Below are positions 8,347 to 17,473 of a stretch of 64,000 nucleotides of DNA, piece after piece; positions within the stretch are counted from its first letter, which is position 1; the number at the start of each line of letters is the position of its first letter. A program made the translations under genes and the position numbers. The notes below the pieces were generated by a model. The model was not told where the DNA came from. It searched no databases and saw only the letters and a program-made list of their open reading frames with translations. The stretch is from Thermoleophilaceae bacterium (GTDB lineage Bacteria; Actinomycetota; Thermoleophilia; Solirubrobacterales; Thermoleophilaceae), in the NCBI GenBank assembly GCA_030447725.1, contig JAUJOQ010000002.1:159048-223047 (forward strand). The letters run 5' to 3'.

Positions 8347-9267
8347 GTGATCGTCACAACCGAATACGAGCTGCTGACAACCGACGCCGGCCTGCTCGAT
8401 CGCCCGGGCTGGACGGTGCTCGAGCTGGAGGGCGGGGAGGCCGCGGAGTTCCTCCAGGGGCAGGTGACCAACGACGTCGAGGCGCTAGAGCCCGGCGAAG
8501 GGTGCTACGCGGCGCTGCTGGATCACAAAGGCAAGCTGCGCACCGACATGCGGGTGCTTCGCCTGGCGGGCGATCGGCTGATCGTGGACGCAGAGCCCGT
8601 GGCGCGCGCCGTGCTGCGCCATAACTTCGAGACCTACAGCCTCGGCCGCGACGTTCGCTCCCGTGATCTCACCGGCGAGCGGCGGGTGCTGTCGCTGATA
8701 GGTCCGGGCGCCCGAGCGCGGCTGGACGCCGAGCCGCCAGAGCGCGAGCACGCCTTCGTGGAGGGCGAGCGGGGGCTGTACGTGGCCACCCACCTGGGCG
8801 TTGACCTGATCGTTGCCGCCGGCGAGGCGGATGGGCCCCCACCCGAGGCTCTCGCCCCGGCGGTGTCCGAGGAGGCGGCGGAGTGCGTGCGCGTCGAGTC
8901 GGGTCGTCCCCGCCTCGGCCATGACATGGATGGCACCACCCTTCCGCAGGAGGCCGGGATCAACGAGCGCGCGGTCAGCTTCACCAAGGGCTGTTACGTG
9001 GGCCAGGAGACCGTGGCCCGCCTGCACTATCGGGGCAAGCCCAATCGCCACCTGCGGGGGCTGCGGCTGTCCGAGCCCGCCGCGCACGGCGACCCGATCG
9101 TGCTCGGGGAGAAGCAGGTCGGCACCGTCGGATCGGCCTGCGTCTCCCCCGCCTTGGGCCCGATCGCGCTGGCGCTGGTACGGCGTGAGGCCGCGCCCGG
9201 AGACGAGGTCACGGTGGCCGGCCACGGTGGGACCGTGGTCGAGTTGCCGTTCGCCAAGACCGGGTAG
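8347..9267 (+). CDS. ygfZ: YgfZ/GcvT-domain folate-binding protein
   Basis: A 306-residue member of the YgfZ family, which helps assemble or repair Fe-S enzymes in a folate-dependent way. The diagnostic motif KGCYVGQE is present at about residue 217, with the conserved cysteine. The N-terminal half has the aminomethyltransferase-like pattern (FLQGQVTNDV, LDHKGKLRTDMRV). GTG start three bases after the CDF gene, so the two are likely co-transcribed. The fbiC and ecm/meaB systems nearby use Fe-S or radical chemistry, but a functional link is only inference. Confidence 0.9.
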   Translation: MIVTTEYELLTTDAGLLDRPGWTVLELEGGEAAEFLQGQVTNDVEALEPGEGCYAALLDHKGKLRTDMRVLRLAGDRLIVDAEPVARAVLRHNFETYSLGRDVRSRDLTGERRVLSLIGPGARARLDAEPPEREHAFVEGERGLYVATHLGVDLIVAAGEADGPPPEALAPAVSEEAAECVRVESGRPRLGHDMDGTTLPQEAGINERAVSFTKGCYVGQETVARLHYRGKPNRHLRGLRLSEPAAHGDPIVLGEKQVGTVGSACVSPALGPIALALVRREAAPGDEVTVAGHGGTVVELPFAKTG

Positions 9268-9278
9268 CCGGTGCCGTC

Positions 9279-10286
9279 ATGAGGCGTCGGCAGCCGGCCA
9301 CCGGTCACCTGAGCGAGCACAGCCCGCTGCTCGGCGGCCCCCTCACCACCGTCGCGGGCGCAGAGGAGCCGCGCTCTCCACAGCCCGACTACGACCCGCG
9401 CCGTGACGAGCTGGGACTGCCACGTCGCACGCCGGCGGCGGTGCCCGACACGCGTCCCGACCCGCGCGCGCTGCGCGAGCTGCTGCCGGCGCTCGAAGGC
9501 CGCCGCGATCTCGACGACTGGGGACGGTCGCAGCGTGTGATGGACCTGATGCAGCCGCTGCTGAACTTCTACTACCGCTACTGGTTCCGGGTCGAGGTCG
9601 ACGGCGTCGAGCACGTACCGGCCAAAGGTGGTGCGCTCATCGTCTCCAACCACTCGGGAGCGCTTCCCCCTGACGCCCCGATGATCATGCAGGCGATCCG
9701 GCACGAACATCACGCGCCGCGGCCGCTGTACATGCTGGGCGAGCACTGGTTCAAGGGCTATCCGGGCGTGAGCATGCTGACCAACAAGATCGGCTTGGTG
9801 CCCGCCCACCCCGCCAATGCACAGCGTCTGCTCAGCGACGAGGGCCACCTCGCCCTCGTGTTCCCGGAGGGGCAGAAGGCCACGCGCAAGCTGTACTGGC
9901 AGCGCTACAAGCTGCGGCGCTTCGGCCGCGGAGGCTTCGTGCGAACAGCGATGCGGGCCGGGGTGCCGATCGTCCCCGTGGCCGTGGTGGGTGCGGAGGA
10001 GGCGATGCCGATCTTCGCGCACGTGCCACTGCTGCAGCGCCTGACCGGCCTGATCTACTTTCCGGTGAACCACGCCTTCCCCCACTTCGGTGCCGCGGCG
10101 GCCGTGATGTATCTGCCCGCGAAGTTCCGGATCCGCTTCCTCGAGCCGGTCGATCTGTCCGATTACGGACCGGAGGCCGCTGACGATCTCTCGCTCGTGC
10201 AGAGGTTGGCCGAGGACGTTCGCGCCCGGATCCAGTCGCAGCTGGATTCGCTCACAGCGTCCCGGGCGTCCGTGTGGTTCGGTTAG
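9279..10286 (+). CDS. PlsC-like phospholipid acyltransferase
   Basis: Probably acylates a lysophospholipid or related acceptor at the membrane. The acyltransferase block is present as NHSGALPPD, an HX6D variant of the classic HX4D, followed by GLVPAHPANA and FPEGQKATRK. The first 90 residues are polar and atypical for PlsC, and the C-terminus has LEPVDLSDYG. The HSGxxPxD form is one I associate with actinobacterial relatives. ATG start 11 bases after ygfZ, so the gene likely belongs to the same transcript. Confidence 0.82.
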   Translation: MRRRQPATGHLSEHSPLLGGPLTTVAGAEEPRSPQPDYDPRRDELGLPRRTPAAVPDTRPDPRALRELLPALEGRRDLDDWGRSQRVMDLMQPLLNFYYRYWFRVEVDGVEHVPAKGGALIVSNHSGALPPDAPMIMQAIRHEHHAPRPLYMLGEHWFKGYPGVSMLTNKIGLVPAHPANAQRLLSDEGHLALVFPEGQKATRKLYWQRYKLRRFGRGGFVRTAMRAGVPIVPVAVVGAEEAMPIFAHVPLLQRLTGLIYFPVNHAFPHFGAAAAVMYLPAKFRIRFLEPVDLSDYGPEAADDLSLVQRLAEDVRARIQSQLDSLTASRASVWFG

Positions 10287-10302
10287 GGTTGGCCACCGGG
10301 GG

Positions 10303-10737
10303 ATGAGGACGCACACGAAGATGCGGAATCACTACGTGGCGTTGCTCATCATCGGAGCGGCCGGGTCGCTCGTCGGCTGCGGCGGCGACGACTTTGCGAA
10401 CAAGCGCCGCCCGCCTACCCCGCTCACCCTGAGCGGCGTGATCCAAGACAGAGGCGTGACCGTGTCGCCGAACAACCGCGGCGCGGGCCCCTTCTTGATC
10501 GCGATCTCCAACCAGACCGACGAGGCCCAGACGGTCACGGTCGCAGGCGACTCGGTGGAGGAGACGGTCGGCCCGGTCCAGCCACAGGACACCGCCACCA
10601 TCCAGGTGACGCTGGCGCCCGGCTCCTATGAGGTGCGGGCCGGATCACCCAAAGCGGCCGCAAAGCAGATCCCGCCCGCACAGCTGACCGTCGGCCCGCC
10701 GCGCGACTCCTCGTCCGACGAGCTGCTGCTGCCTTAG
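10303..10737 (+). CDS. Small secreted lipoprotein
   Basis: About 144 residues, with a signal peptide and the lipobox LVGC. A start at the second ATG (10321) is equally possible and gives a tidier signal sequence. The mature part is mostly beta (FLIAISNQTDEAQTVTV, TIQVTLAPGSYEVRAGSP), like a small immunoglobulin or cupredoxin-type sandwich, but no copper ligands are evident. Function unknown. It follows the acyltransferase gene by 16 bases. Confidence 0.65.
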   Translation: MRTHTKMRNHYVALLIIGAAGSLVGCGGDDFANKRRPPTPLTLSGVIQDRGVTVSPNNRGAGPFLIAISNQTDEAQTVTVAGDSVEETVGPVQPQDTATIQVTLAPGSYEVRAGSPKAAAKQIPPAQLTVGPPRDSSSDELLLP

Positions 10738-10773
10738 TCCTACCGAGTCAGAGCCGGCAGGCGCTCCTCGAGC

Positions 10774-11055
10774 TCAGCGCTTGAGCTCGCCACGCCTGTC
10801 GCCGGCGCCGAGGCCCGCCGACTCGGCGACTGCCAGCAGCGCGACCGCACTGAGCACGGCGACCACGGAGCCGAGGATGTTCAGCTCGAACACGTCGCCG
10901 GTACCGAGGGCGTTGGCTATAACTCCGCCGATCACGGAGCCGATCACGCCCAGCACAAGGGTCAGCGCAAGGCCGATCTTCTGCCTTCCGGGGAGCAGCA
11001 GGCGCGCGAGCGCTCCGACGATAAGGCCGAATACCAGAAATCCGATTATTCCCAT
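10774..11055 (-). CDS. GlsB/YeaQ/YmgE family membrane protein
   Basis: A 93-residue protein with three glycine-rich transmembrane segments. It matches the YeaQ/GlsB family through MGIIGFLVFGLIVGALARLLLPG, here cited only by its GLIVGALARLL core, followed by LGVIGSVIGG. Members are often stress-induced, but their biochemical role is unclear. Convergent with the lipoprotein gene ending at 10737. Confidence 0.85.
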   Translation of the reverse strand: MGIIGFLVFGLIVGALARLLLPGRQKIGLALTLVLGVIGSVIGGVIANALGTGDVFELNILGSVVAVLSAVALLAVAESAGLGAGDRRGELKR

Positions 11056-11097
11056 TTCGAACTCCTACCCCACGGCGGGATTTCCAATCAGGTCCTG

Positions 11098-12444
11098 TCA
11101 GAGCACGCCGAGGGCGGGCTGCTCGGGGGCCTGGACGACATCCTCAGGGCGCGCCGCCGGCGCATCCTCCGACGACAGCAACAGCGAGTCGATCTCCTCG
11201 AGGTGGCAGCGCACGCGAGCCGCTATCGCCTCGACGATCCCGTACGCGTTGTCGATGCTGGTCTTCGCGCCCGTCAGCTGGCTCTTGACCTTGCGCACCT
11301 CGACCATCTCGGCCAACGCGCGCTCGACCTGCGTCCGCACCGCCTCGGAGTCGACCTCCCCGTCGCCGGCCTTGGCCATCAGGACGCGGGCGCGGGCCAG
11401 ACGGTAGCCCACCTCCAGCGCCAGGCTGGAGCCCTCGCCGGGATCGTAGGTGACGATCAGGCTGTCGCCTCCCCACTCGCGCAGTGGACGCATCTTGGCG
11501 GGCACCTCGTCCTCCCCCGGCACCACCAGCACGGCGAAGTCGGCATCGCGCTGCTCGAGCGCCCGCGACAGCTCTTCGCGGGCCCGGGGCGCGGACAGCC
11601 GGCGGTCCTTCGCCTCGAACACGATCCGCCCCCGCACCGGTCCGGAGGCTGCGTCGATGGCTATCACCGCGTCGCCGGTGCGACCGGACGCCCCTGGCAC
11701 GTCCCCCACCGCATCGCAACAGTCGCCCTGGGCCTCGGCGATCGCGTCGAGCGCCTCCACCACCTGCTCCTCGTAGGTACGGCCCTTCGCGGTGCCGCGC
11801 TCGCGTTCGGCGTCGAGCTGCTCGAGCTTCTCCTTCTCGTCGCGCAGGCCCTGGAGCTGCTTCTCCAGCTCGCCCATCTGGGCGAGTAGCGCCCGCTGGG
11901 TGCGGTGCTGGCGCTCGTCGGCCGCCTTGATCAGCTCCATCGTTCCCGTCTTGAAGTCGGCCAGCGGGTTCTTGTCCCCGCCAGAGGAGAACTGGCGCAG
12001 CAGGTCCTCGCGGGAACGCTGCATCGCCTCGCCGACGATCTCCTTCACGCGGTTCTGCACCGCGCGCGAGCTGCCGTCGGAGAAGAGCTCCTCCAGCGAC
12101 TTGGCCAGCTGGCCGCTCTCGGGATGGAACACCTCGTCGACCTTCTTGCCCAGCTGCTCGGCCACCTCGCGGGCGTTGTCTCCGAACTCGCGCTCGACCT
12201 CCTTCGAGACCTTCTCGAACTCGCTCTTGACGAAGTCGGCGTTGGCGCCCGTCTGCTCGCGGTCGAGCACCCGGGCGCCGATCTCGATGGCGTCGGTGAT
12301 CGTGGCGGCGGGGTCGGCCCCCGCCTCCTGGCGCTCGCGCACGAGCCGCGCCGCCGCCTCATCCTCGACGACGAGGCCGTCGATGGCGACGTGGTTGCCC
12401 GCGGCGCGGACGTGGGGCTTGCGTAATGGAGTGGCGGCTTCCAT
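11098..12444 (-). CDS. Coiled-coil protein with PD-(D/E)XK nuclease-like C-terminal domain
   Basis: A 448-residue cytoplasmic protein. Residues 60-250 are charged and heptad-like (DFVKSEFEKVSKEVEREFG; QMGELEKQLQGLRDEKEKLE), predicting long coiled coils. The next 150 residues carry TYEEQV, then GDAVIAID and a strand ending FEAKDR. This E...D...ExK order is that of a PD-(D/E)XK nuclease fold. The start at 12444 (MEAATPLRK) is preferred over an in-frame extension that would run through the ccr promoter region. Nuclease activity and target are not established. It diverges from ccr across 159 bases. Confidence 0.7.
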   Translation of the reverse strand: MEAATPLRKPHVRAAGNHVAIDGLVVEDEAAARLVRERQEAGADPAATITDAIEIGARVLDREQTGANADFVKSEFEKVSKEVEREFGDNAREVAEQLGKKVDEVFHPESGQLAKSLEELFSDGSSRAVQNRVKEIVGEAMQRSREDLLRQFSSGGDKNPLADFKTGTMELIKAADERQHRTQRALLAQMGELEKQLQGLRDEKEKLEQLDAERERGTAKGRTYEEQVVEALDAIAEAQGDCCDAVGDVPGASGRTGDAVIAIDAASGPVRGRIVFEAKDRRLSAPRAREELSRALEQRDADFAVLVVPGEDEVPAKMRPLREWGGDSLIVTYDPGEGSSLALEVGYRLARARVLMAKAGDGEVDSEAVRTQVERALAEMVEVRKVKSQLTGAKTSIDNAYGIVEAIAARVRCHLEEIDSLLLSSEDAPAARPEDVVQAPEQPALGVL

Positions 12445-12603
12445 GGCAGTGCCGTCGCACGCTACGCGTCGGTCCTGACGGAACGGGCGCGGCGACGGCC
12501 CCGACCCGGCGCGAGGCGCCGCGGCGGGAAGAGCGCTCGGCGTCAGGCGGCCGGTACGATCGGACCCCCGCCGCAACCCGACCCCGGAGGATCTCTCAAC
12601 CAC

Positions 12604-13857
12604 ATGTCTTCCCTCGACGTGACCAGCGTTGCCGACATCAGCGTCGAGCCCGGCACGCTCCCCGAGAAGATGACCGCCTGGGTCATCCGCCAGGACCGCG
12701 AGGGGGAGCCGGTCGATGCCTTCCAGCTCGAGGAGATCGAGGTGCCCGAGCCGGGGCCGTTCGAGGTGACCGTGCGCGTGATGGCCGCGGGGGTGAACTA
12801 CAACAACGTCTGGGCCGCCCTCGGCCAGCCCGTGTCGGTGTTCCGCTACCACCCCGAGGAGGACCACCACATCGGCGGCTCCGACGCCTCCGGGATCGTC
12901 TGGAAGGTCGGCACCGGGGTCACCCGCTGGGCGCCCGGCGACGAGGTGATCATCCACTGCAACCAGGCCTCCTACGAGGACGTCGAGGTGCACGGCCTCG
13001 ACCCCATGGCCGCGCCGAGCCAGAAGATCTGGGGCTATGAGACCTCCTGGGGCTCCTTCGCCCAGTTCACGAAGGTGCAGGCCCAGCAGCTGATACCCAA
13101 GCCCCGGAACCTGACCTGGGAAGAGGCCGCCTCCTACGGGCTCGTCTACTTCACCGCCTACCGGATGCTGGTCGACCAGTGCGAGCTCAAGGCAGGCGAC
13201 AAAGTGCTGATCTGGGGCGCCGCCGGCGGCCTCGGGGTGTTCGCAGTGCAGCTGTGCGCCGCGGCCGGGGCAGAGTGCGTGGGCGTGGTCTCCAGCAAGG
13301 AGAAGGGCGACCTGGTGATGCAGCTGGGGGCCACGGGCTACATCGACCGCAACGAGTTCAAGGGCATGATGCGCAAGGGCGGAGAGTCGCCTGAGCAGGA
13401 GAAGGAGCGCTTCGGGGAGTCACGGCGCTTCGCCAAGGCGGTCAAGGAGATCCTCGGTGACGCGCCTGACATCGTGTTCGAGCACGTGGGCAAGGCGACC
13501 TTCCCGACCTCGGTGTTCGTGGTCAAGCCGTTCGGCAAGGTCGTGATCTGCGCAGGCACGACGGGGTTCGACCTCGACTTCGACGTGCGCTACCTGTGGA
13601 TGCGCCAGAAGCAGATCATCGGCTCGCACTTCGCCAACGCGTACGAGTGCACCAAGGCCAACGAGCTGATCGAGCAGGGCCGTATCCGCCCGGTGCTGTG
13701 GCGCACGATGGGCTTCGACGGCGTTGCCGAGGCACACCAGCTGATGCGCGACAACAAGCACCTCGGCAAGATCGCGATCCTCGTCGGAGCCGAGGGTGCG
13801 GGACTCGGCAGGACCGAGGACGGCCCCGGGGCGATCAAGGCGGAGGTGGGCGCGTGA
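12604..13857 (+). CDS. ccr: Crotonyl-CoA carboxylase/reductase
   Basis: Reductively carboxylates crotonyl-CoA to ethylmalonyl-CoA with NADPH and CO2, the key step of the ethylmalonyl-CoA pathway. A 417-residue MDR-fold protein with Ccr signatures VNYNNVWA, WGYETSWGSFAQF, LTWEEAASYGL, the nucleotide-binding WGAAGGLGVF, and IGSHFAN near the C-terminus. These separate it from plain quinone or crotonyl-CoA reductases. An upstream GGAGG lies about 12 bases before the ATG. The next gene overlaps its stop by four bases. Other pathway genes are at 15.4, 17.5 and 55.9-57.5 kb. Confidence 0.93.
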   Translation: MSSLDVTSVADISVEPGTLPEKMTAWVIRQDREGEPVDAFQLEEIEVPEPGPFEVTVRVMAAGVNYNNVWAALGQPVSVFRYHPEEDHHIGGSDASGIVWKVGTGVTRWAPGDEVIIHCNQASYEDVEVHGLDPMAAPSQKIWGYETSWGSFAQFTKVQAQQLIPKPRNLTWEEAASYGLVYFTAYRMLVDQCELKAGDKVLIWGAAGGLGVFAVQLCAAAGAECVGVVSSKEKGDLVMQLGATGYIDRNEFKGMMRKGGESPEQEKERFGESRRFAKAVKEILGDAPDIVFEHVGKATFPTSVFVVKPFGKVVICAGTTGFDLDFDVRYLWMRQKQIIGSHFANAYECTKANELIEQGRIRPVLWRTMGFDGVAEAHQLMRDNKHLGKIAILVGAEGAGLGRTEDGPGAIKAEVGA

Positions 13858-14201
13858 GCGCCCCCCGCGACGACGGGGCCGGTATCGCGGTCCTCGTCCC
13901 GTGGGTGGCCAATCCGTTCCGCGGCGACAAGTTCGAGGCCGCCTGGCTGCCCGCAGCCGAGGCGGCACTCGACTTCGGCGCCACCGGCTGGGCGTTTCTG
14001 CGCTCGAAGGAGGGCCTGCTCGACTTCGCGCAGTGGGCCTTCTTTCCGACCAAGCTCGACTTCGAGCGCTACTGGTACTCGGAGGAGATTTCCGCCGCGC
14101 GCGAAGCAGCGAGCGGCCTCTTTCAGGTACCCGTGCTGCCGCTGTTCTACGAGATTGCCGGGATGGGCTCGCTCAGCCCCGTACCGGCCTCGCCCGACTG
14201 A
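13854..14201 (+). CDS. Small protein translationally coupled to ccr, function unknown
   Basis: 115 residues; the GTG start overlaps the ccr stop as GTGA, so expression is probably coupled. The sequence is rich in aromatic residues (VPWVANPFRGDKFEAAW, LDFAQWAFFPTKLDFERYWYSEE), with no signal peptide or membrane segment. I do not recognise the family; the compact, tryptophan-rich composition suggests a small binding domain. The tight coupling hints at a role with Ccr or its product, which is inference only. Confidence 0.7.
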   Translation: MSAPRDDGAGIAVLVPWVANPFRGDKFEAAWLPAAEAALDFGATGWAFLRSKEGLLDFAQWAFFPTKLDFERYWYSEEISAAREAASGLFQVPVLPLFYEIAGMGSLSPVPASPD

Positions 14202-14220
14202 CCACCCCACCTCGCGTGGG

Positions 14221-14511
14221 TCAGCCCTGCTCGAGCGGGGCCATCGTGAGCCCGGCGTCGCGCAGCTGCTCCCAGTAGTGCTCGGCGGGCTCCTTGGGGC
14301 CGGTCCAGACGATCGCACGGCCCGAGTTGTGGATCTGGTCGGCGATCGCGTAGCCTTGATCGAGGGTCAGGCCCGGGATCACGCCGGCGAGGGCGGCGGC
14401 CACCCCGTCGAAGGTGTTGTGGTTGTCGTTGAGCACGATCACCCGCCAGTTGCCGTGCAGGCCGCTGCCCGGGCCGTCAACGCGGGGCCTCTCGACGGTG
14501 GTGGGAGTCAC
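14221..14511 (-). CDS. clpS: ATP-dependent Clp protease adaptor ClpS
   Basis: Delivers N-degron substrates to ClpAP/ClpCP. 96 residues with the family core WRVIVLNDNHNTFDGV and a C-terminal WEQLRDAGLTMAPLE. The GTG start at 14511 overlaps the stop of the upstream hydrolase gene as GTGA, so the two form one transcript. A longer open frame on this strand continues into the neighbour and is not used. Confidence 0.92.
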   Translation of the reverse strand: MTPTTVERPRVDGPGSGLHGNWRVIVLNDNHNTFDGVAAALAGVIPGLTLDQGYAIADQIHNSGRAIVWTGPKEPAEHYWEQLRDAGLTMAPLEQG

Positions 14512-15380
14512 AGGGCGACCGGCCCGCCGGAAGGATTCGGCACGGACGCCGAATCCTTCGCCTTCTTCTCCCAGTAGCGCCGCAGGCCCAGTCCCAGCTG
14601 ATCGGGCGGCGCGGCCTGCAGCAGCGAGTCGGCGGTGCCCGGGTCGAGCGCCGCCCGGGCCTGTGACTCCGACCAGGCGGCGAACTCCTCGGCGCTGAGG
14701 TCGCGGGCCATGGCGGCCTCCTCGAGCAGCGACTCGCGCACCCGCGCCAGCTGGGCGCCCACGTCGTCGTGGCGGCCGAAGTGCGTCAGGCACAGCGCGC
14801 TCGGCTCCCAGGCCTCGAACGTGTCGAGCGATTCGAGCCATGCCTGCACGTCTATCTCCGGCGGAGGCGTGGGCGCGACGGTGTAGGGATGGCCGGGAAG
14901 CCGGACTCCGGCCATGTCCCCCACGTAGGCATCGCCTGTCTCCTCATGCAGGTAGCAGACGTGGTGAGACGCATGGCCGGGCGTGTACGCCACGCGCATG
15001 CCCTCCACCGTCTCGCCGCCCTGAAGCGTGTGCAGGCGCTCGGGATCGGCGGGCGCCACCTCGCCCCACAGCTCCTGCATCCGGTCGCCGTAGAGCCGCC
15101 CGGCGCTCTGCAGCAGCTTGGAGGGGTCCGCCAGGTGCGGCGCGCCCGCCTCGTGCACGTAGACGGTCAGGTGCGGGTAGCGGCGCATCAGGACCCCTGT
15201 GGCGCCGGCGTGGTCGAGGTGGATGTGGGTGAGCAGCAGGGCGCGCGGCTCGGCCTGCAGGCCGTCGAGGAGCGCGTCCAGGCAGGTGGTCGGCCCAGGG
15301 TCCACCACCAGGCCGTCCACCTCGTAGGCGCAGATCACGTGCGCGCGGTCCAGGTGCATGACATCGATCGGATGGCTCAT
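14508..15380 (-). CDS. Metallo-beta-lactamase-fold hydrolase
   Basis: 290 residues with the metal-binding THIHLDHAG motif (HxHxDH), YTPGHASHHV and GDMAGVRLPG, the usual spacing for a dinuclear zinc or iron hydrolase of glyoxalase II or arylsulfatase-like type. The start is taken at ATG 15380 (MSHPIDVMHLDR); the frame extends 23 codons further but would run into the ecm promoter. Divergent from ecm, only 29 bases apart. It lies between ccr and ecm, so a thioesterase role in the acyl-CoA pathway is conceivable but unproven. Confidence 0.85.
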   Translation of the reverse strand: MSHPIDVMHLDRAHVICAYEVDGLVVDPGPTTCLDALLDGLQAEPRALLLTHIHLDHAGATGVLMRRYPHLTVYVHEAGAPHLADPSKLLQSAGRLYGDRMQELWGEVAPADPERLHTLQGGETVEGMRVAYTPGHASHHVCYLHEETGDAYVGDMAGVRLPGHPYTVAPTPPPEIDVQAWLESLDTFEAWEPSALCLTHFGRHDDVGAQLARVRESLLEEAAMARDLSAEEFAAWSESQARAALDPGTADSLLQAAPPDQLGLGLRRYWEKKAKDSASVPNPSGGPVAL

Positions 15381-15409
15381 CACAACGGCCCAACATACAA
15401 TTCCGATCT

Positions 15410-17443
15410 GTGGCGGAGTCCAAACCCAGTGAGCGCAGCGAACGATCACCGGGCGTAAGCGCGGTGCGTCTGCCCGAGCGCGACCGCCCGTGGGTGATGC
15501 GCACCTACGCCGGCCACTCGACCGCCACGAAGTCCAACGAGCTGTACCGGGGAAACCTGGCCAAGGGGCAGACCGGCCTCTCCATAGCGTTCGACCTCCC
15601 CACCCAGACGGGCTATGACCCCGACCACGAGCTGGCCCGCGGCGAGGTGGGCAAGGTGGGCGTGTCGATCGCGCACAAGGCCGACATGCACGCGCTGCTG
15701 GACGGCATCCCGCTCGACGAGATGAACACGTCGATGACGATCAACGCCACGGCGGCCTGGCTGCTGGCTCTCTACATGACGGTGGCCGAGGAGAACGGCG
15801 TCGGCCGAGCGGCGCTCCAGGGAACCACGCAGAACGACATCATCAAGGAGTTCCTCTCCCGCGGCACCTACGCCTTTCCACCCGAGCCGTCGATGCGGCT
15901 GATCGCCGACACGATCGCCTTCACCGTCGAGGAGGTCCCCAGGTGGAACCCGGTCAACATCTGCAGCTACCACCTCCAGGAGGCGGGGGCCACCCCGCCC
16001 CAGGAGATCGCCTACGCGCTGTCCACCGCGATAGCGGTGCTCGACGGCGTGCGCGATCGGGTTCCCGAGGAGACCTTCCCGCGGGTGTTCGGCCGGATCT
16101 CGTTCTTCGTGAACGCCGGCATCCGCTTCGTGGAGGAGCACGCGAAGCTGCGTGCGATGGGGGGGCTGTGGGAGGAGCTCGGCCGCGAGCGCTACGGCGT
16201 GGAGGATCCCAAGTTCCTGCGCCTGCGCTACGGGGTGCAGGTGAACTCGCTGGGCCTGACCGAGGCCCAGCCGGAGAACAACATCATCCGCATCGTGCTC
16301 GAGGCGCTGGCCGTGACCATGGGCCGCGACGCGCGGGCCCGCGCCGTGCAGCTGCCGGCGTGGAACGAGGCGCTGGGGCTGCCGCGTCCCTGGGACCAGC
16401 AGTGGTCGCTGCGCATCCAGCAGATCCTCGCCCACGAGACCGACCTGCTCGACTACCCGGACATCTTCGAGGGCTCGGTGGTGATGGAGGGCCTCGCGGA
16501 CGAGCTCGTCGACGCCGCCCGGGCGGAGATGGCAGTCGTCGCCGAGCACGGCGGCGCCGTGGCGGCGGTGGGCTACATGAAGACCCAGCTCGTGGAATCG
16601 CATCGCACACGGATGGGGCGGATCGAGCGGGGCGAGCAGAAGGTGATCGGGCAGAACGTGTTCACCGAACACGAGCCCTCCCCGCTGCAGGAGGGCGAGG
16701 ACGGGGGGATCCTCACCGTCGATCCGGCCGTCGAGCAGGGTCAGATCGAGGCTTTGGCTTCGTGGCGCTCTTCGCGCGATGACGCTGCTGTAGATGCTGC
16801 GCTTACCGCGCTGGGTGAGGCAGCGGCGGATCCGGGCGTGAACCTCATGCCTCTTACGCTGGCTGCCGCTCGGGCGGGCGCCACCACGGGCGAGTGGGCC
16901 GGCGCCCTGCGAGCGGTGTTCGGCGAGTACCGCGCGCCTACGGGTGTGGCCGATGCGGCCGCCGCTGTCTCGGACTACGCGTTGGACGAGCTGCGCGACC
17001 GCGTGGAGCGGGTGTCCGAGGCGCTCGGCCGGCGGATCAAGATCCTCGTGGGCAAGCCCGGACTCGACGGGCACTCCAACGGCGCCGAGCAGATCGCCGT
17101 ACGCGCGCGCGATGCCGGCATGGACGTCGTCTACGAGGGCATACGCCTGACTCCGGCCCGGATCGCCGCCACCGCAGTCCAGGAGGGCGTGCACGTGGTG
17201 GGCCTGTCGATCCTCTCCGGCTCACACGCCCAGCTGATCCCCACCGTGCTGGACGAGCTGCGCGATGCGGGCGTCGACGTTCCCGTGGTGGTGGGCGGCA
17301 TCATCCCGCCGGCCGATGAGCGGGCGCTGCTCGCCGCGGGCGTTGCCCGCGTCTACACGCCGAAGGACTTCCAGGTCTCGAAGATCATGGGCGACATCGT
17401 CGACCTGGTGGCCGAGCGCTACGGCGCCGGCACGCCGGCGTAG
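15410..17443 (+). CDS. ecm: Ethylmalonyl-CoA mutase (B12-dependent)
   Basis: Converts ethylmalonyl-CoA to methylsuccinyl-CoA. 677 residues. The N-terminal catalytic barrel has RTYAGHSTATKSNELYR and LPTQTGYDPDH. As I recall the families, ethylmalonyl-CoA mutases read TYAGHSTA where methylmalonyl-CoA mutases read QYAGFSTA, which supports this call. The C-terminal cobalamin domain carries LDGHSNG (DxHxxG) near residue 548, then SGSHAQL and GGIIP. GTG start. Followed 30 bases later by the meaB chaperone gene. A methylmalonyl-CoA mutase large subunit is the main alternative. Confidence 0.9.
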   Translation: MAESKPSERSERSPGVSAVRLPERDRPWVMRTYAGHSTATKSNELYRGNLAKGQTGLSIAFDLPTQTGYDPDHELARGEVGKVGVSIAHKADMHALLDGIPLDEMNTSMTINATAAWLLALYMTVAEENGVGRAALQGTTQNDIIKEFLSRGTYAFPPEPSMRLIADTIAFTVEEVPRWNPVNICSYHLQEAGATPPQEIAYALSTAIAVLDGVRDRVPEETFPRVFGRISFFVNAGIRFVEEHAKLRAMGGLWEELGRERYGVEDPKFLRLRYGVQVNSLGLTEAQPENNIIRIVLEALAVTMGRDARARAVQLPAWNEALGLPRPWDQQWSLRIQQILAHETDLLDYPDIFEGSVVMEGLADELVDAARAEMAVVAEHGGAVAAVGYMKTQLVESHRTRMGRIERGEQKVIGQNVFTEHEPSPLQEGEDGGILTVDPAVEQGQIEALASWRSSRDDAAVDAALTALGEAAADPGVNLMPLTLAAARAGATTGEWAGALRAVFGEYRAPTGVADAAAAVSDYALDELRDRVERVSEALGRRIKILVGKPGLDGHSNGAEQIAVRARDAGMDVVYEGIRLTPARIAATAVQEGVHVVGLSILSGSHAQLIPTVLDELRDAGVDVPVVVGGIIPPADERALLAAGVARVYTPKDFQVSKIMGDIVDLVAERYGAGTPA

Positions 17444-17473
17444 TCAGGGCGGCGCTCGCCGAGCCTCACTAGG

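Noticed and set aside
15446-17194. A 582-codon frame antisense to ecm
   Set aside because: No family features (His/Leu/Arg/Gly-rich); ecm on the plus strand is unambiguous.
15410-17443. Annotation as methylmalonyl-CoA mutase
   Set aside because: The TYAGHSTA signature, single-subunit length and proximity to ccr favour ethylmalonyl-CoA mutase. Kept only as the alternative.
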